A DNA stretch of 64,000 bases from Pseudidiomarina aestuarii (GTDB lineage: Bacteria; Pseudomonadota; Gammaproteobacteria; Enterobacterales; Alteromonadaceae). Under the pieces are notes generated by a model that was given only the letters and a program-made list of their open reading frames with translations, ran no database searches and had not been told where the DNA came from. Position numbers and translations under genes: made by a program. Where the stretch lies: assembly GCF_003987355.1 (NCBI RefSeq), contig NZ_PIPR01000001.1, positions 1,488,001 to 1,552,000 on the forward strand. Reading direction: 5' to 3'. Numbering within the stretch: position 1 is the first letter of the stretch; every line of letters starts with the position of its first letter. Below are positions 32,815 through 44,008 of this stretch, piece by piece.

Positions 32815-33930
32815 ATGGATTTTCATCAATTGGCTGCAGATATTAAGCAGTGGGGTGCCGAATTAGGCTTTCACAAAGTTGGCATTACAGACCTCGACCT
32901 CGCAGCTGAACAAGACGCATTGCAACGCTGGCTCGATGCAGGTATGCACGGTGAAATGGACTACATGGAACGCCATCGCGAGCTGCGTGCGAATCCCGAT
33001 AAACTGCACCCAGGCGCCGTGCGTGCTATCTCAGTACGGATGAACTACTTACCCGCTGAAGCGGGTTTTGCGCGAACTCTGAAAAATCCTCGCCTAGGTT
33101 ACATCAGCCGCTATGCTTTGGGCCGTGATTATCACAAGGTTATGCGCAAACGCCTGAAACAGCTCGGCGACCGTATTCGGGAAGCGTGCGCGGATCTCGA
33201 CTTCCGTCCTTTTGTGGACTCGGCGCCGATTATGGAACGTCCATTAGCCGTCAAAGCAGGGCTTGGTTGGACAGGCAAACACACGTTAGTGCTTGATGAA
33301 AACGGTGGCTCCTGGTTTTTTCTTGGCGAGCTTCTAGTGAATTTGCCACTCCCAGTTGATCAACCCGTCGAAGAAAAGTGTGGCAGTTGCAAAGCCTGCA
33401 TCACCATCTGTCCGACCCAAGCGATTGTCGAGCCTTATGTACTCGATGCCCGTCGCTGCATTTCGTATCTCACCATTGAACTTAAAAACGCAATTCCAGA
33501 GGAATTCCGTCCGCTCATTGGTAATCGTATTTACGGTTGTGATGATTGCCAACTGATTTGCCCGTGGAATCGTTACGCACATCTCACCGATGAAAATGAT
33601 TTTTCTCCGCGCGCCAATCTCTTGGCACCTGAACTACTCGAACTGTGGGATTGGGATGAAGCAACATTCCTCAAGCAGACCGAAGGCTCACCCATTCGGC
33701 GCATCGGTTTTGAACGCTGGTCCCGAAACCTCGCGGTTGCGCTCGGCAACGCTCCCGCTGACGATGACATTATAAACGCGCTCGAAGCACGTCGATCCGA
33801 AGCATCAGAAATGGTGCAAGAGCACATCGATTGGGCGCTTGAGCGCCAGCGCAAAGCTGAACATAAAACAGAGAAGCAAGTCCTACGCCTCGTCCGCGCC
33901 GTTGAACGTGGCCTCCCCCGCGACGCATAG
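32815..33930 (+). CDS. queG: Epoxyqueuosine reductase QueG
   Basis: 371 residues from ATG at 32815 (MDFHQLAADIKQWG). A GTG 36 bases earlier overlaps a probable -10 (TATAGT, 32775-32780) and is rejected. The cobalamin- and Fe-S-dependent enzyme carries out the last step of queuosine synthesis in tRNA. Cysteines for two 4Fe-4S clusters are in CGSCKACITICP and CDDCQLICPW. It is divergent from nnr, as in E. coli. Confidence 0.95.
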   Translation: MDFHQLAADIKQWGAELGFHKVGITDLDLAAEQDALQRWLDAGMHGEMDYMERHRELRANPDKLHPGAVRAISVRMNYLPAEAGFARTLKNPRLGYISRYALGRDYHKVMRKRLKQLGDRIREACADLDFRPFVDSAPIMERPLAVKAGLGWTGKHTLVLDENGGSWFFLGELLVNLPLPVDQPVEEKCGSCKACITICPTQAIVEPYVLDARRCISYLTIELKNAIPEEFRPLIGNRIYGCDDCQLICPWNRYAHLTDENDFSPRANLLAPELLELWDWDEATFLKQTEGSPIRRIGFERWSRNLAVALGNAPADDDIINALEARRSEASEMVQEHIDWALERQRKAEHKTEKQVLRLVRAVERGLPRDA

Positions 33931-33939
33931 AAATTGATA

Positions 33940-35337
33940 CTAGGCTTGTACTTGGTTGCGGCCTTGACGCTTGGCTTCGTAGAGCAGCTGATCGACTCGG
34001 CCGAGAATCGCGTCGGAGGTGTGTTTTTCGTGTGGAATAAATTCTGCTAACCCGCTGGAAATGGTGAACTGAATAGTTCGGCCATGATACTTGATCGTGA
34101 GCTTTTCAACTTGCTTGCGTAAACGCTCAACCGCATGCCTCGCCTCACTCATCGGTGTTTCGGGAAAGAGGATGGCAAATTCGTCGCCACCCATTCGTGC
34201 TGCGACATCGATATCGCGCAAATTTTTGCGGACTAACTGGGCAAATTCTTTAAGTACCTTGTCACCCAGTGCGTGACCAAAGCTGTCATTGAAACTTTTG
34301 AAATTGTCTAAATCAATCAATGCCAAGGCAAACGCTCTGTTCATACGTTCAGCGCGTTTCATTTCGTTTTCCAAAAGTGGAATAAATAACGACCGATTTC
34401 CCAATGATGTTAGCGCATCATGATGTGCTCGATACTGCCACGATTGGCGCGCTTGAACTTCCGACAACAAATCACGTTGATACAGTTCCGTGCCAAGTAC
34501 CAGCACTATCAAGGAGTAGAGATAGGAGAGTAGATACAGACGTGACCATTCATCTGTTTGTAATTGAAACGGACCATAGTTCTCGGCTGCTAGCGCCACG
34601 GTAAGCCCGACCGTAACGGTCAAAGTCACATAAACAGATTCTTTTCGACCTTGCACAGCCAGAAACATCAGGGCTGGCATGATCAGAAAAATAAAGCCTG
34701 CAAACATATCAAACGCAAGCCAAGTCATACCGGTACATATGATAAACAGCGCAATACATCTCGCCGCGTCGCCCAAGCGCATCTGCAAGCGGCTTTCCCA
34801 CGCTTGCAGTACCGCTTGAGCTAGAGGTATCAGTAATAGGATTCCCAGAGAGTTAGTCACGATCAAAATGAGCCAAATCATCCAACTGGATTCGACAGCA
34901 AAAAAACCAGCCATAACGAGATTGACAACCAAAATAGTCGAATTGACCGCTGTGCTGACCAAACACACGCCAAACACGAAGGGGAAAATATCTTGAAAGG
35001 ATTGCAGACCTTCAGGGAGAAGACGGCGCATCAAAGTTGCAGCTAGGGCACTTTCAAGTCCATTCGACAATGCAGCAGTACTCGTATGCAACCATGCAAG
35101 CTCGGATAAGACTGCTGCCATACCGGCACTGTTAGCAAGATAACTGGCGACCACGATAAATGGCACGGCCCAATAGCCAAACCTCAATACCATCAGCAAC
35201 CCAATACCCGAGGGCAGCCAAATCAGTGCGATATTGCCAGGTTCGAGAGAAAACAGCAGAACAGCAAAACGAGCACTAAGGAAATAGATTCCCGAGGCGA
35301 TTAGCAAATAAAGGAAGTTGCGACCGGTTAACGGCAC
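33940..35337 (-). CDS. MASE1-GGDEF diguanylate cyclase
   Basis: 465 residues. The first 280 or so form about eight hydrophobic segments of a MASE1 sensor domain (LIWLPSGIGLLMVLRFG). The C-terminal GGDEF domain begins near 300 (HDALTSLGNR). The active-site loop RMGGDEFAILFPE is canonical, and the RDID five residues before it is an intact inhibitory I-site. It should therefore make c-di-GMP under product control. The signal sensed is unknown. It is monocistronic and convergent with queG. Confidence 0.92.
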   Translation of the reverse strand: MPLTGRNFLYLLIASGIYFLSARFAVLLFSLEPGNIALIWLPSGIGLLMVLRFGYWAVPFIVVASYLANSAGMAAVLSELAWLHTSTAALSNGLESALAATLMRRLLPEGLQSFQDIFPFVFGVCLVSTAVNSTILVVNLVMAGFFAVESSWMIWLILIVTNSLGILLLIPLAQAVLQAWESRLQMRLGDAARCIALFIICTGMTWLAFDMFAGFIFLIMPALMFLAVQGRKESVYVTLTVTVGLTVALAAENYGPFQLQTDEWSRLYLLSYLYSLIVLVLGTELYQRDLLSEVQARQSWQYRAHHDALTSLGNRSLFIPLLENEMKRAERMNRAFALALIDLDNFKSFNDSFGHALGDKVLKEFAQLVRKNLRDIDVAARMGGDEFAILFPETPMSEARHAVERLRKQVEKLTIKYHGRTIQFTISSGLAEFIPHEKHTSDAILGRVDQLLYEAKRQGRNQVQA

Positions 35338-35415
35338 GATGGATCCCCACGCAGCATGCTTTTGATCCTTATTGTTCTAAGGATTAGCGTAGTCCGTCAG
35401 CAGATATTTACCAGT

Positions 35416-35973
35416 TTATTTGGTGTCTTGGCTCGACTTCAGTTGAGCGAGCGCGGCTAACCAAAAGTCACTCCCCTTGCTGCGAGCAAACTCGATATTT
35501 CGCTCTGGAATCGATTCTGGCTCTTGGTAATACTGCAGTGCTTTGTCGACACTACTTTCGCGCAAAATATGCAGTAATGGGTATGGGGCGCGATTGGTAA
35601 AGTTGGCTGGATCGTCTGCGGGCTCGCCGGCAAAGCAATAATCTGGATGGAACGAGGCGATTTGATAAATGCCTTCATAATCATACTCAACGATTAAATC
35701 TTCCGCAGTTTCCACCAGCTGTAAGTACTGATGAAAATCAGCGAAACCCTTCGTCAAAATGATGATGGTCGTTTCGGTTTCTGGATGCCGGTCCAGCACC
35801 ATGCACTCCAACACCAGTTGCTCGAGAATGTCCGCGGCAGATTCCGCGTCACACTCCTGATAACGAATCGTGTTCCGTTCCACCTCGCGCTTCGCAAACG
35901 GGCAAATGGAATGCTTCACAATAATATCTTGAACCCAAGCTCGGGTAAGTTCGGTTGCTGACATAACGCTCAT
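35416..35973 (-). CDS. DUF1415 family protein
   Basis: 185 residues, soluble, with no signal peptide. The N-terminal WVQDIIVKHSICPFAKRE and the later FHPDYCFAGEPADDPANFTNRAPYPLLHILRE are the conserved features of the DUF1415 family. That family is widespread in proteobacteria and has no known function. A second ATG nine bases inside is possible as start. It lies alone between the cyclase gene and mscL. Confidence 0.85.
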   Translation of the reverse strand: MSVMSATELTRAWVQDIIVKHSICPFAKREVERNTIRYQECDAESAADILEQLVLECMVLDRHPETETTIIILTKGFADFHQYLQLVETAEDLIVEYDYEGIYQIASFHPDYCFAGEPADDPANFTNRAPYPLLHILRESSVDKALQYYQEPESIPERNIEFARSKGSDFWLAALAQLKSSQDTK

Positions 35974-36021
35974 TCTAATAACGACAATTAGAAAGGGGGA
36001 TGCTTATCCCCCTCCGCATAG

Positions 36022-36426
36022 CTATTTATTTTTTAATAAATCACGAATTTCCGTGAGCAATTCTTGTTCCGGAGTTGGCTTCGGTGGCGCTGGAGGTGGC
36101 GCGGCCTCTTCCTTTTTCTTCATCGAATTCATTCCTTTAACGACCATAAAAATAGCAAAAGCAATGATGACAAAATCCAGCAGCGTTTGAATAAATTTTC
36201 CGTAACCTATGGTAACAGCGGCTTGATCCGCAGTTGCTTCGCGTAAAACTACAGCTAGGTCAGCAAAGTCGACACCGCCAATCAGCATGCCAATGGGTGG
36301 CATGACAATGTCGGCAACAAAGGATGAGACGATTTTTCCGAATGCTGCGCCAATTATGATACCTACCGCCATATCAACGACGTTACCGCGCATCGCAAAC
36401 TTTTTAAATTCTTGCATCATGCTCAT
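36022..36426 (-). CDS. mscL: Large-conductance mechanosensitive channel
   Basis: 134 residues from ATG at 36426, chosen because AAGGA lies 8 bases upstream and [22 protein letters not shown] then aligns with E. coli MscL. Two transmembrane helices (about 17-40 and 72-95) surround a periplasmic loop. The C-terminal bundle ends [12 protein letters not shown], after a Pro-rich stretch. It opens under membrane tension to release solutes on hypo-osmotic shock. Confidence 0.96.
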   Translation of the reverse strand: MSMMQEFKKFAMRGNVVDMAVGIIIGAAFGKIVSSFVADIVMPPIGMLIGGVDFADLAVVLREATADQAAVTIGYGKFIQTLLDFVIIAFAIFMVVKGMNSMKKKEEAAPPPAPPKPTPEQELLTEIRDLLKNK

Positions 36427-36525
36427 GAGTGTTTTCCTTCTCAAACATGCACGAACCGAAGTTAGTCCGCAGTCTTTATATAAGTGGAAAATACTATTTG
36501 CGCAAGCACTTGGGGGCTGTCGACC

Positions 36526-36750
36526 TTACTCTGGCTTGAAAATGCCAATCAATGAGCTGCTCGGTGTCGGTTTGCTTTCTGGGGATGCTTTCTCTGCTTC
36601 GCGGTCGGCAAACTGATGACCGCAGTGCACGCATTCAACCTGCTCATACTCCTGTCCGTCGCGCGTTTCAATGCGCAACAGTAGCGTGTCTTGCGTTTTA
36701 CATTGCGGACATTGAGCGCCCGCGATAAAGCGTTTCCGTGTAGTAGCCAT
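36526..36750 (-). CDS. yheV: YheV family putative zinc-ribbon protein
   Basis: 74 residues from ATG at 36750, with GAGGTG just upstream. The longer upstream reading overlaps the promoter region of the divergent yheS and is rejected. Two metal-binding knuckles are visible: CPQC at about 14-17 and CVHCGH at about 41-46. The tail IGIFKPE matches the end of E. coli YheV. Function unknown. Confidence 0.9.
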   Translation of the reverse strand: MATTRKRFIAGAQCPQCKTQDTLLLRIETRDGQEYEQVECVHCGHQFADREAEKASPESKPTPSSSLIGIFKPE

Positions 36751-36825
36751 ATTCACCTCGGTTGGCATGCGGTATAATTGTCGCAGAATTTCACACGACA
36801 TGCAGCCTTTCACTGGATAGTAACC

Positions 36826-38715
36826 ATGATCACAATTCGCGACATGAGCCTCATGCGCGGCGGCACGACGTTGCTCCAACAAACCAATATCACCATTTTC
36901 CCAGGCCACCATGTGGGTCTGGTTGGACGCAATGGCACTGGCAAATCGTCATTGTTCGCCCTTCTTCGTGGTGAGCTTCAAGTCGAACAAGGGAATTGTG
37001 ACTTACCGGCGGCTTGGCGTATTGCCAGTGTGAAACAAGAAACCCCAGCGTTAGATCAGCCTGCCCTAGACTACGTGCTCGATGGCGATTCGGAGCTGCG
37101 CCATATGCAGCAAAAGCTCGCCGAGGCAGAACGGAATCACGACGGCAATGGTATCGGCCATTGGGCCGATCAACTCGCCACCATTGGCGGATATGAAGCC
37201 GAGTCACGTGCTGCCAGTCTACTGAATGGTTTAGGCTTTACCCCCGAACAAGTTTATCAACCCGTCAAATCCTTTTCGGGTGGTTGGCGGATGCGGCTGA
37301 ACTTGGCACAAGCTCTCATTGCGCGTGCTGACTTACTATTACTCGATGAACCGACCAACCACTTGGATGTCGATGCCATATTCTGGCTCGAAGACTGGCT
37401 GCAAAAATTCCCCGGCACCCTCATAGTGATCTCCCATGACCGCGACTTTTTGGATGCTATTGCGCAACAAATCATTCTGATTGAGCACCAAACCGCAACC
37501 AGTTATAGCGGCAACTATTCGAGTTTTGAGCGCCAGCAAGCCGAGCAAATTGCGCAACAACAAGCGCAGTTTGAAAAAGAGCAAGCACAGCGCAAACATT
37601 TACAAAGCTACATAGACCGCTTTCGATATAAAGCCAGCAAAGCCAAACAAGCGCAAAGTCGTATTAAAGCACTCGAACGTCTGCAAGCATCAGCTCCGTT
37701 GCGGGCTGCCAGTGGCTTTCAATTTGCGTTCCGACCGCCGGTCGCATTGCCGAATCCGCTCCTCACGCTCAGCAAGGTGCAGGCAGGATATGGTGACAAG
37801 GTGGTGCTGCAGAACATTCAATTCAACTTGGTTCCGGGAAGTCGGATTGGTCTGCTGGGTCGTAATGGCGCTGGTAAATCGACCCTCGTTAAGTTATTAG
37901 CAGGTGAGTTAAAGCCGCAAGCAGGTGTCTTTGAATTGAACCCTGCCGTGCGGTTGGGCTACTTTGCCCAGCACCAATTAGAAACGTTGGATCCAGCCGC
38001 GACCCCATTGCAACACCTACAACGACTCGATGAGCGTGCGACTGAGCAACAGCTGCGTGATTTTATCGGCGGTTTTGGCTTTTCAGGTGACCAAGCAACA
38101 CGCACTGTTGCACCGATGTCAGGTGGCGAGAAAGCGCGGCTTGTATTGGCTCTGATTGTGTACCAAAAGCCGAACTTACTACTGCTCGATGAGCCCACCA
38201 ACCATCTCGACAGCACCATGCGTGAAGCGCTGGTTTTCGCATTGCAAGATTTTGAGGGCGCGATGGTGATTGTGGCGCATGACCGGCACTTGCTACGCAC
38301 CACAGTGGATGAGTTTTACTTAGTGGCCAACCAACAAGTACAGCCGTTTGCCGGCGATTTGGATGCTTACCATGACTGGTTGCAACACCAGGCGAGTCAA
38401 GCCGCATCGAGCCAACGTCAAACTGAAACCAAGATCGATAGGAAAGCTGAAAAGCGTAAAGAAGCGGAGCAGCGACAAGCATTAAAACCGCTCAAAGACC
38501 AAATCAGTCGCGCTGAAAAACGAATGGCGGAGTATGAGCACAAGCTCACGCAGCTCAATGAAAAGCTTGCCGACACAGGACTTTACGAGGCAGCGCGGAA
38601 AGCAGAGCTAACGGACCTATTACAGCAACAGGCAGAACTGCAAAAAGGTCTCGCGCAAGCGGAAGCTGAGTGGTTGGAAGCCGAAGAGGCCCTACAAGAG
38701 GCGCAAGAAACTTAA
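36826..38715 (+). CDS. yheS: ABC-F family ATPase YheS
   Basis: 629 residues from ATG at 36826 ([13 protein letters not shown]). The upstream in-frame extension runs through the promoter region. There are two ABC ATPase domains with Walker [10 protein letters not shown] and GRNGAGKST, signatures [14 protein letters not shown] and [11 protein letters not shown], and [12 protein letters not shown] twice. A charged linker and a C-terminal coiled coil (about 530-625) follow. With no membrane domain it is of the ABC-F type that acts on ribosomes. The stop overlaps yheU by one base (TAATG). Confidence 0.95.
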   Translation: MITIRDMSLMRGGTTLLQQTNITIFPGHHVGLVGRNGTGKSSLFALLRGELQVEQGNCDLPAAWRIASVKQETPALDQPALDYVLDGDSELRHMQQKLAEAERNHDGNGIGHWADQLATIGGYEAESRAASLLNGLGFTPEQVYQPVKSFSGGWRMRLNLAQALIARADLLLLDEPTNHLDVDAIFWLEDWLQKFPGTLIVISHDRDFLDAIAQQIILIEHQTATSYSGNYSSFERQQAEQIAQQQAQFEKEQAQRKHLQSYIDRFRYKASKAKQAQSRIKALERLQASAPLRAASGFQFAFRPPVALPNPLLTLSKVQAGYGDKVVLQNIQFNLVPGSRIGLLGRNGAGKSTLVKLLAGELKPQAGVFELNPAVRLGYFAQHQLETLDPAATPLQHLQRLDERATEQQLRDFIGGFGFSGDQATRTVAPMSGGEKARLVLALIVYQKPNLLLLDEPTNHLDSTMREALVFALQDFEGAMVIVAHDRHLLRTTVDEFYLVANQQVQPFAGDLDAYHDWLQHQASQAASSQRQTETKIDRKAEKRKEAEQRQALKPLKDQISRAEKRMAEYEHKLTQLNEKLADTGLYEAARKAELTDLLQQQAELQKGLAQAEAEWLEAEEALQEAQET

Positions 38716-38939
38716 TGCAAATACCATGGCAAGCCGTTGACCCTGACACATTGGAGAGCTTAATCGAAGCTTTTGTGTTGCGTGAAGGCACTGATTACGG
38801 CGAAGAAGAAAAATCTCTCGCAGAAAAGGTCGAAGATGTACGCGCCCAGCTACACGATGGCCGTGCCGTGCTGGTGTGGTCAGAACTTCATGAAACGGTG
38901 AATATTATGCCTGCCGGGGATGTGGGCGCAGACACTTAA
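38715..38939 (+). CDS. yheU: YheU family protein (UPF0270)
   Basis: 74 residues from ATG at 38715, in the TAATG overlap with yhe[28 protein letters not shown] and [14 protein letters not shown] match E. coli YheU closely. The function is not known. The tight coupling to yheS suggests shared expression. Its stop overlaps that of the convergent cysQ in the palindrome TTAA. Confidence 0.93.
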   Translation: MQIPWQAVDPDTLESLIEAFVLREGTDYGEEEKSLAEKVEDVRAQLHDGRAVLVWSELHETVNIMPAGDVGADT

Positions 38940-39793
38940 CCTTTGGCTTTGTGTTTAATAAAAACATCGCGCCAAGACACCGCTGGGTCGCCCAAAATAA
39001 TGAAGTTTGGATTCCCCAAATTGGATTCTCTGTTGTAGGTCAATGGCTCAAAATCTTCGCTGACAATAGAGCCTCCCGCCTCACCAACAATCACTTCTGC
39101 GGCTGCGGTGTCCCATTCGCCAGTGGGTCCCACACGTAAAAAGCAGTCAGCCTTTCCTTCAGCAATCAAACAAGCCTTCAGTGAGCAACTGCCCGCTGGG
39201 TAGGTTGCTAAATCACGATCAGCCGACATACGTTGGAGCACACGTTCACGCGGCTGCCGCCGACTAATAGCGAGCATCAAAGGTTCATGTTGCGGCTCTT
39301 GCAGGCGTCGAATGCCAATGGGACGACGACCATGAATGTCTTGCTTGTAAACACCAGCTCCGCGTTGCGCGGAATAGAGCGCATCACCAGCAGGCCAATA
39401 GATCACACCTAGCACCGGCTGATTGAATTCAACCAAAGCCACAATGACAGTAAAGTCGCCGCTACGTGCAATAAACTCTTGGGTACCGTCGATGGGATCA
39501 ATCAACCAATAACGGGGCCATTGCTTGCGCTGGGCAAAATCTAGATGTCCGCTTTCTTCGGACAACACAGGAATGTCAGGCGTTAATTTCTGAAGGGCGT
39601 CGACAATCAATCGGTTCGCAGCTAAATCAGCACTGGTTAATGGCGATTGATCATGCTTTTCGAGCGTTTCGTAAGCCTGCTCTTCATACAATTCAAGAAT
39701 AAGGTCGCCGGCACGAATAGCAATGTCTTCCGCGCCACGTTGCCACTGCGTCAATTGCTCAGGCGTGGTTGCAGACTCTTGATACCCGCTCAT
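38936..39793 (-). CDS. cysQ: 3'(2'),5'-bisphosphate nucleotidase CysQ
   Basis: 285 residues of the inositol monophosphatase superfamily. The metal site is in SEESG (about 78) and [18 protein letters not shown] (about 97-114), with a third ligand in [17 protein letters not shown]. CysQ removes the 3' phosphate from PAP formed in sulfate assimilation. Its ATG overlaps the nudE stop by 4 bp (ATGA), giving a nudE-cysQ operon. Confidence 0.94.
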   Translation of the reverse strand: MSGYQESATTPEQLTQWQRGAEDIAIRAGDLILELYEEQAYETLEKHDQSPLTSADLAANRLIVDALQKLTPDIPVLSEESGHLDFAQRKQWPRYWLIDPIDGTQEFIARSGDFTVIVALVEFNQPVLGVIYWPAGDALYSAQRGAGVYKQDIHGRRPIGIRRLQEPQHEPLMLAISRRQPRERVLQRMSADRDLATYPAGSCSLKACLIAEGKADCFLRVGPTGEWDTAAAEVIVGEAGGSIVSEDFEPLTYNRESNLGNPNFIILGDPAVSWRDVFIKHKAKG

Positions 39794-40338
39794 TCGGCCA
39801 GCTCTCGCAATGTCATGAGCAGCGCAGCAATACTGCGCGCTTCAGTAAAATCTTCTTGCTCTAACAAAGCATCCGCTTTGCTCAACAACCAAGGGACTTG
39901 CTCCAGCGGCTCTGGCTCATCTCCTTCAAGGGTTTCCGGATACAGGTTTTTAGCAATAAAGATATGCATGGTAGCAGAGAAAAATTGCGGCGCCATGGTC
40001 ACACTTTTCAGTGGAATGAGTTCTCGTGCACCATACCCAATTTCCTCTTTCAGTTCACGATTAGCTGCTTCTTCTGGCGTTTCGCCGGGGTCGATTAAGC
40101 CTTTGGGGAAGCCAAGCTGATAGTTGTGCAATCCTGCTGCGTATTCGCGCACGAGCATGAGCGTCTCGTCATCGATGAATGGAACAATCATCACCGCCCC
40201 ACGGCCGCTGCTTTGCATGCGCTCAAACTGACGTTCCACGCCGTTGCTAAACCGCAAATCTATGGCTTCAATTTTAAGTAAACGACTACGCGCTACTACT
40301 TGGCGGGTTAAAATTTCGGGAATCTGCTTTGGCGCCAT
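39790..40338 (-). CDS. nudE: ADP compounds hydrolase NudE
   Basis: 182 residues. The Nudix box is complete: GLIDPGETPEEAANRELKEE followed by IG, at about 85-107. NudE hydrolyses ADP-ribose, Ap3A and NADH-type compounds. It is translationally coupled to cysQ, the usual arrangement in gammaproteobacteria. The start MAPKQIPEILTRQVVARS agrees with the family. Confidence 0.93.
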   Translation of the reverse strand: MAPKQIPEILTRQVVARSRLLKIEAIDLRFSNGVERQFERMQSSGRGAVMIVPFIDDETLMLVREYAAGLHNYQLGFPKGLIDPGETPEEAANRELKEEIGYGARELIPLKSVTMAPQFFSATMHIFIAKNLYPETLEGDEPEPLEQVPWLLSKADALLEQEDFTEARSIAALLMTLRELAE

Positions 40339-40420
40339 GCTGTTACCGCTTCCATAACATCGGATTTGTCATCAGTTATTGGTACTATAAGCTACTATAA
40401 CGTGGTTAGGGAGTAAAACG

Positions 40421-41824
40421 ATGACAAAAACGCAGAGACAATATGATGCGGTGGTGATCGGCAGTGGTCCAGGTGGTGAAGGCGCTGCGATGCAACTTGC
40501 CAAAAATGGCCGTAAAGTGCTGATGATCGAGAAGCATCAATCCATTGGTGGTGGTTGTACTCACTGGGGTACGATACCGTCGAAAGCGTTGCGCCATTCG
40601 GTCAGTCGTTTGATTGAGTACAATACTAATCCACTATTTTCTGGCGAGCGCGTGCAACGTGGCCTGACCTTTGCCGAAATTCTCAAACACGCACAAGGCG
40701 TCATTCGCAAACAAGTGCAACTGCGCAGCGGTTTTTATCAACGTAATGGTGTTGATGTGGTGCACGGCACTGCCAGTTTCGTCAACGCCCACGAATTACA
40801 AATCAAACAAGCCGATGGCACCTTGGAGTTTGTCACCACCGAACAAGTAGTTATTGCCAGCGGCTCGCGCCCATACCATCCGAAAGACGTTGATTTCACA
40901 CATGAGCGCATTTATGACTCCGATACCGTACTCGATCTGAAACATGAGCCAAAGAGCATCATTATTTATGGAGCTGGGGTGGTGGGTTGCGAGTATGCCA
41001 GTATCTTCCGTGGTTTGGGTGTGAAGGTTGATTTGGTGAACACGCGTGACCGCTTGCTGTCATTCTTAGACGCCGAAATTTCAGACGCCCTGTCGTATCA
41101 TTTGCGCAATAGTGGCGTGGTTATTCGCCATAACGAAGAATATGCCTCCATCAAAGGCACTGACGATGGCGTTGTTCTGATGACCGAATCTGGCAAGCGA
41201 ATTGTCGCGGATTGTTTACTCTTTGCGAATGGCCGTTCGGGGAATATCGAAGAGCTCGCGGTTGATAAAGTGGGACTCGAACCCAACTATCGTGGCCAAT
41301 TGGAAGTATCCAAGCACTATCAAACTTCAGTCGACACTATCTATGCCGTAGGCGACATCATCGGCTATCCATCCCTTGCCAGTGCGGCCTATGACCAAGG
41401 ACGTATTTGCGCGACAGCCATGCTGCATGGTGATTGTGAGCAACGCTTGATCAGTGATATCCCGACAGGTATTTACACTATTCCGGAGATCAGCTCTGTC
41501 GGTAAAACTGAGGAAGAACTGACCGCACAAAAGGTACCCTACGAGGTTGGTCGTGCTCAGTTTAAACATCTTGCCCGCGCGCAAATCTCAAACATGTTGG
41601 TTGGGAATTTAAAAATTCTTTTCCACCGTGACACTAAAGAGGTGCTGGGTATTCATTGCTTTGGTGAGCGAGCTGCGGAAATCATCCACATTGGGCAGGC
41701 CATCATGGAACAAAAAGGTGACGGCAATACTATCGAGTATTTCGTCAATACTACCTTTAACTATCCTACTATGGCTGAAGCGTATCGGGTCGCAGCGTTG
41801 AACGGATTGAACCGAGTTAGATAG
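40421..41824 (+). CDS. sthA: Soluble pyridine nucleotide transhydrogenase
   Basis: 467 residues, one more than E. coli SthA. A FAD motif [11 protein letters not shown] lies at the N-terminus, an NAD(P) motif [15 protein letters not shown] at about 186, and the C-terminal dimer domain has [20 protein letters not shown]. Where related flavoproteins have a Cys-x4-Cys redox pair this one reads [12 protein letters not shown], with the second Cys replaced by Thr. That is normal for SthA. It transfers hydride between NADPH and NAD+. AGGGAG precedes the ATG. The 3' end overlaps envZ by 8 bp. Confidence 0.96.
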   Translation: MTKTQRQYDAVVIGSGPGGEGAAMQLAKNGRKVLMIEKHQSIGGGCTHWGTIPSKALRHSVSRLIEYNTNPLFSGERVQRGLTFAEILKHAQGVIRKQVQLRSGFYQRNGVDVVHGTASFVNAHELQIKQADGTLEFVTTEQVVIASGSRPYHPKDVDFTHERIYDSDTVLDLKHEPKSIIIYGAGVVGCEYASIFRGLGVKVDLVNTRDRLLSFLDAEISDALSYHLRNSGVVIRHNEEYASIKGTDDGVVLMTESGKRIVADCLLFANGRSGNIEELAVDKVGLEPNYRGQLEVSKHYQTSVDTIYAVGDIIGYPSLASAAYDQGRICATAMLHGDCEQRLISDIPTGIYTIPEISSVGKTEEELTAQKVPYEVGRAQFKHLARAQISNMLVGNLKILFHRDTKEVLGIHCFGERAAEIIHIGQAIMEQKGDGNTIEYFVNTTFNYPTMAEAYRVAALNGLNRVR

Positions 41825-43157
41825 GTTTACTGGCACTAGGTGTGACGGGAAGCTCTACGCGAACGCATAAGCCGCCAAGGCGTTCGCTGCGGCTGAACAC
41901 TACATGCCCATGGTGACGTTCAACAATACGCTTGACGATAGCCAACCCGAGACCCGATCCCTTCGTTGCGCGTGCCTTGTCACCCTGGGTAAAGGGTTGT
42001 AACAAATGCTCAATTTGATCAGCGGGAATACCCGGCCCATTGTCACAGACTACCACCCAGACCTTGGCAGATTCCTCGTCATAGCCGGTATCAATAATGA
42101 TTTTATCCTTGCCGTAGCGTTCCGCATTTTCGAGCAAATTGAGTAAGACCCGTTTAATCGAAATCGCACGAACGGGCACATCTGGCATGGACTGATAATT
42201 AACCGTCACTTGCGCGTGCCAGGTTTCGGGCAAATGACCAACAACATCCTCAACTAAGAAATTGAGGTTTTCGCAATCTTGATCCGCAGATGTATCCACC
42301 CGCACGTAATCAATAAATTGATCGATAATCGCATTCATATCATCAATGTCACTGATGATTCCCTCGGCCAAATAATCTTCATTCGGTGGCATCATTTCGG
42401 TGGCCAGTCGAATGCGCGTTAACGGGGTGCGCAGATCATGAGACACACCCGCCATTAGCAGCGCTCGATCTTGCTCCAATTGCTGCACACCTTTCGACAT
42501 CTGGTTAAATGCACGCGTTACCGCAATCACCTCCGTGGAGCCGCGCTCAGGCAATTGTTCGGGATAATCGCCACGCCCAATTTGCCGTGCCGCACGCTCG
42601 AGGCTTTTCAGCGGTCGGTTCTGCCAGTTCGTAAACAGCATGCCACCGAGCACACTCAAAATACCGATCAGAATGAGGTAAAACAGCAAGGGTGAAAAAC
42701 GTGATTCATTAAAACTATCGACTTCGACTCGCAGCCAATAGCCTGACAACCGCTCAGTCTCCACCCACACATAGAACTGCTCGCCTTGCGACACGCGCAC
42801 TTCCGTTTCGGCGCCGAGTAAATCACGCATGCGGTTCGACAAAAAACTATAACTGGTGGTTTGTCGCAAGCCATTTTCTAGAGCATCTTCTTGCGAAAAG
42901 CCTTGGATACCGGTGGCTTCGGTATAACGCAGCGCTAAGTCACGTTTGTCGCGCGGAAAGGTATCACTTTCACGAATCCATTCATCCAGTATCAACGCGC
43001 CCTCTATTTGGCGTGCGATCACTGAAGTCACCTGTTGCATGCTCGGTTGCACGACGTACAAACCGACCATGACATAGGAAATTATTTGGTTGATAAGCAA
43101 TAAGGTCGCGATCAGCGCTACGGTTCGCGCAAACGCTGATCGGGGAAACAGGCGCAT
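41817..43157 (-). CDS. envZ: Osmolarity sensor histidine kinase EnvZ
   Basis: 446 residues: two transmembrane segments (about 12-35 and 158-180) around a periplasmic domain, then HAMP and DHp. The phospho-accepting His is in [18 protein letters not shown] (about 240), and the ATPase boxes include [17 protein letters not shown] and [12 protein letters not shown]. It starts 3 bp after ompR. It should phosphorylate OmpR in response to osmolarity or pH; the target porins are not in this window. Confidence 0.95.
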   Translation of the reverse strand: MRLFPRSAFARTVALIATLLLINQIISYVMVGLYVVQPSMQQVTSVIARQIEGALILDEWIRESDTFPRDKRDLALRYTEATGIQGFSQEDALENGLRQTTSYSFLSNRMRDLLGAETEVRVSQGEQFYVWVETERLSGYWLRVEVDSFNESRFSPLLFYLILIGILSVLGGMLFTNWQNRPLKSLERAARQIGRGDYPEQLPERGSTEVIAVTRAFNQMSKGVQQLEQDRALLMAGVSHDLRTPLTRIRLATEMMPPNEDYLAEGIISDIDDMNAIIDQFIDYVRVDTSADQDCENLNFLVEDVVGHLPETWHAQVTVNYQSMPDVPVRAISIKRVLLNLLENAERYGKDKIIIDTGYDEESAKVWVVVCDNGPGIPADQIEHLLQPFTQGDKARATKGSGLGLAIVKRIVERHHGHVVFSRSERLGGLCVRVELPVTPSASKPI

Positions 43158-43160
43158 AGG

Positions 43161-43892
43161 TTAGGAAGTAGCCTTGGTATTGCCGTCTGGAACAAACACG
43201 TAACCCAAACCCCAAACGGTTTGAATATAACGAGGATTCGCCGGGTCGACTTCGAGCATGCGCCGTAACCGTGATACTTGCACATCAATACTGCGCTCTA
43301 GCGCACTGTAATCACGACCGCGAGCTTGATTCATGAGCTTGTCACGTGACATGGGTTGGCGCGGATGCGTGACCAAAGCTTTAAGTACCGCAAATTCACC
43401 GCTGGTCAGTGGCATGGGTTCGTCACCACGGAACATTTCGCGGGTCCCAAGATTAAGTTTAAACTCGCCAAACTCAATCATTTCGTCACTGCTGGACGGC
43501 GCACCGGGTATCTCTTTACCACGACGACGCAACACGGCACGAATGCGCGCGAGCAATTCACGCGGGTTGAAAGGTTTTGCTAAGTAGTCATCGGCGCCTA
43601 GCTCAAGACCGATAATGCGGTCTACTTCGTCACCTTTGGCCGTCAGCATGACTATCGGAATATCGTTGTTTTTCTGACGCAAGCGACGACAGATGGAGAG
43701 CCCATCCTCGCCCGGTAACATGAGGTCTAGCACCATGAGATGAAAGTTTTCGCGTTCCAGTAAGCGATCCATCTGCTCACTTTGAGCCGCAGCACGAACA
43801 TAAAAACCCTGTTCGGTTAAATAGCGCTCCAACAAGCCGCGTAGCCGTGCATCGTCATCCACTACTAAAACTTTAAAGGTTTCCTGAGTCAT
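43161..43892 (-). CDS. ompR: Response regulator OmpR
   Basis: 243 residues. In the receiver domain the acidic pair is in VVDDDARL, the phospho-Asp in MVLDLMLPGEDG (about 55) and the Lys in ADDYLAKPFNPRELLARIRA. The C-terminal winged-helix domain contains RDYSALERSIDVQVSRLRRM and ends in VWGLGYVFVPDG. It pairs with EnvZ and is the first gene of the ompR-envZ operon. Confidence 0.97.
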   Translation of the reverse strand: MTQETFKVLVVDDDARLRGLLERYLTEQGFYVRAAAQSEQMDRLLERENFHLMVLDLMLPGEDGLSICRRLRQKNNDIPIVMLTAKGDEVDRIIGLELGADDYLAKPFNPRELLARIRAVLRRRGKEIPGAPSSSDEMIEFGEFKLNLGTREMFRGDEPMPLTSGEFAVLKALVTHPRQPMSRDKLMNQARGRDYSALERSIDVQVSRLRRMLEVDPANPRYIQTVWGLGYVFVPDGNTKATS

Positions 43893-44008
43893 GCGGGCGC
43901 TCTCCCATTGTTACCCGTTTCACGCTGATTGAAATTACTATAAAAGATGGTTGAAAGCGACACAAACAGCAGGGTGTAACCAGAAGGGATTGATTGCAAC
44001 AAAATGTA

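Noticed and set aside
36526..36912. 128-residue form of YheV with extra cysteines
   Set aside because: The extension runs into the divergent yheS coding region; the ATG at 36750 has a ribosome site and fits the family.
40370..40415. Possible further heptamer array upstream of sthA (TACTATA, AGCTAC, TATAACG)
   Set aside because: Phase slips after two or three words and the words differ; more likely AT-rich promoter sequence.
40545..40580. Missing redox cysteine in SthA as a sign of inactivation
   Set aside because: The Cys to Thr replacement is normal in this transhydrogenase family.
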